Translations under genes and position numbers: made by a program
The notes under the pieces: model-generated
Seen by the model: only the letters and a program-made list of their open reading frames with translations
What the model was told of the DNA's origin: nothing
Databases searched by the model: none
From: Ailanthus altissimus
Taxonomy: Eukaryota; Streptophyta; Magnoliopsida; Sapindales; Simaroubaceae
Assembly (NCBI GenBank): GCA_946807835.1
Contig: OX327709.1
Location: 24,367,501-24,431,500, forward strand
Direction of reading: 5' to 3'
DNA length: 64,000 bases
In this document: positions 62,108 to 64,000 of the stretch, piece after piece
How positions within the stretch are numbered: the first letter of the stretch is position 1
Layout of the letters: each line of letters begins with the position of its first letter

Positions 62108-63776
62108 TCATGTTCCCGTGTTCGGAGGCCCAACCCTTGCAACATAATCGGCTTTGATGGGATCTATTGACCGGCTTGATCCACACTGCACAGAAACAAG
62201 AACAAAAGAAATCATCATATCAATCAAAGTAAACAAATTTATTTGGACATGCATTTAATAACTTTAGCACTCCTCTGAAGCAGTTTGATCATCCAAAAAG
62301 AACAGCAATTCATGAAATCTTACAGGCATCACCTATGAGATTATTAGTTTTATTACTTGAGCATATAGATATGCACAGTGAAACTCCATTAAAGCCAAAC
62401 TAGCAATTAGCACCGACACTGTTGGAGAGTCGTGGAATATATCAGAGAGCATACGCAATTTGTTTCTTTGGGAATATAATTGTAATTTATTACAGCAATG
62501 TAATGATCATGCCGGAAACATCAAATGTGAATATTTTTAAATGGCTTGATTGCATAATCCTTTTCCCAACTTTATGGTGGTAACTGTATATATTTCCATA
62601 TACTAATAAGCATAAAGTATTATTGATACTTTGTTGTTGGAAAAAACAGAGATGGATCATTAGCATGTCAATGTGAAACCAATCAGTTACCTGTTTATCA
62701 AGAAACATAACTGAAATAAGATGTAGATAAACAAGATACATACTGTTGTTATACCTGCTCACATCTGAGAAAGAAGAGACGCTTCTCCTTTGTAAGAAAT
62801 GTATCTGGAATTCTGCAGATGTTACACAATACATATTCATCTGCAACCATGAACTAACAATCAGGCGAATCATCAAGAAAAGTAGGCATTGACAGAAAAG
62901 GGTGCCTCTAACATTTGATTGGAAAATAAAACTTGTTATTTCATCTGCATCACCGAGCATTATGTTTAGGGAAGAAGAGTTACAGTAACCATAACAACAC
63001 AATTTAAAACCTACATACAAAGATTACATACTCGTGAGTGACGAGATTTATTTGTTTGACTGCCTATCCTTTATCTTATTATCTCTGTTTTACAGGGACA
63101 CCCCAACAAACATATATAGTGATGACATGAATTGAGTTGTCCAGTTATTAAAAAAGGGATGAGATGTAGATACAACTACAGTTTTTGGAACAATCGCACA
63201 TTCACACAGAATCAACCAGACAAGTGTTTTTCAAGTGACTTGTCAAAGCTAATCACTGCAACAACATGTCAAAAACTTAAAAGATATGAACTTACCAATG
63301 TACCTGCGAAAAATCCCTTCAACGTCTTTAGGAGGAAATCTACCCTCCACTACCAAACGCTGCTGTCCGTCAAGAGATCCACTTGTTCCCATTTCAGTCA
63401 GTAAGAAAGTCATGACATGCTGCGACTGCCTGTGCATCCTGAAATGAGAGAAATACTTTCAAAAACGAAAGAGAAAAAACAAAAATATCAATGGAGATGA
63501 AAGTTGATAATAATATATTGAGAAAACTCTTTAGTGCAGAAGAATAAGATATGACTTAAAAAACAACCAAATCAAATAAATAAATAAATAATAACGAAAA
63601 TAAAAAAAAAACCCAAAAAATTAATCATACGTTTTGCAGAGATCCATAAAATTCACAAAAACTGTCTTATTTGTGCCCTCTCGAAGAACTTGCGGGGGCC
63701 TCATAACAGTCCTGCATCTATCTTCAGTAAGTTCGGGGTTGTTCTCACGGAGAATATCAAACACTCTACTTAGAAG
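62108..63776 (-). CDS. eIF2-beta-like translation initiation factor, C-terminal exons
   Basis: Four exons in phase: 63631-63776, 63296-63438, 62755-62840 and 62108-62185. They encode the conserved core [47 protein letters not shown] and the zinc finger CNIC..CEQC with KRLFFLRC, ending PPNTGT. This is the eIF2-beta/eIF5 domain that in the ternary complex contacts eIF2-gamma and initiator tRNA. A good acceptor (TTCTGTTCAG) precedes 63776, so the N-terminal exons, including the lysine boxes, probably lie outside the window. Alternatively a Met at 63818 (read through that site) would give a short protein. Several residues differ from the canonical protein ([14 protein letters not shown]), so it looks like the divergent paralogue rather than the main eIF2-beta gene. 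Confidence 0.88.
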
Positions 63777-64000
63777 CTGAACAGAATCACAAGAAGCATG
63801 ATACATGAGCACAATCAATAACCAAAAAATCTAACGCATCAGGACACAAGAGGCATAAAGTAGATGAGAAATGAGAAATGAGAAATGCGGTGAGAAGTCA
63901 CGATGCGTATATAAACACCCCTGTTAAAAGTTTACTTGGCATATAGGAGATACAACCAAACCACGTGCATTAAATTGAATTAACTATATGGCATGAACAC
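63777..64000 (-). other. Probable intron of the eIF2-beta-like gene, window edge
   Basis: Reads on the minus strand as T-rich intron-like DNA ending in the acceptor at 63777. A CACGTG (63963-63968) and a TTTATATACG motif near 63905 also occur, which would suit a promoter if the gene were N-terminally short. The sequence cannot settle this. Confidence 0.4.

Noticed and set aside
62490..63020. 176-residue open frame on the minus strand
   Set aside because: It reads through an eIF2-beta-like intron and exon; the splice sites and conserved zinc-finger reading use another frame.

Overview
The window is nuclear DNA of a eudicot plant. Its genes are widely spaced, have many introns with GT/AG ends, and are separated by AT-rich DNA containing retrotransposon debris. 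It encodes a group III WRKY factor, a chloroplast STN-type kinase, a plant P4-ATPase and a GH5 mannanase, and it carries a nuclear tRNA-Ile. I cannot name the species from sequence alone.

Layout. 1-4359: AT-rich, with a possible MITE. 4360-6261 (-): WRKY70/54-like factor, three exons. 6262-13424: intergenic, the near end perhaps a spliced 3' leader. 13425-19370 (-): seven-exon ALA1-type phospholipid flippase with a long, probably spliced 5' leader. 20400-35700: gene-poor accessory stretch. It holds a diverged tandem duplication with two dead copies of an ARM-repeat-like gene. The first copy is split by a 2,798-bp solo LTR flanked by a 5-bp target duplication and carries a SINE; the second carries LTR-like DNA. 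Degenerate gene fragments lie here too, one of them copied from exon 1 of the nearby TFIIS gene. 35717-38080 (+): transcription elongation factor TFIIS. 39219-40023 (-): small coiled-coil protein of unknown function. 40446-40522 (+): tRNA-Ile(AAU) with an unusual T arm. 41078-43674 (-): chloroplast PRC-barrel protein, divergent from the splicing factor SKIP (44891-46720, +). 48679-50913 (+): S6 kinase with a one-base frameshift in the kinase domain and an upstream ORF in its leader. 51468-53520 (+): thylakoid kinase STN8. 54496-57046 (-): unrecognised multi-pass membrane protein, 5' end not found. 57969-58300 (+): broken copy of the STN8 3' end. 58999-61251 (-): secreted endo-beta-mannanase (MAN6-like). 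62108-63776 (-): eIF2-beta-like protein whose 5' end is probably outside the window.

The genes are independent housekeeping, chloroplast and signalling genes and do not form one pathway. The order STN8, mannanase, eIF2-beta-like matches, from memory, Arabidopsis At5g01920-At5g01930-At5g01940, so the right end looks like an ancestral block. I found no CRISPR array, no operon-like cluster and no clear new biological system. The most informative signals are the S6K frameshift, the dated insertion history at 24.6-31.9 kb, the two local gene-fragment duplications (TFIIS, STN8), the repeated SUMO-consensus motifs in TFIIS, and the unrecognised membrane gene.
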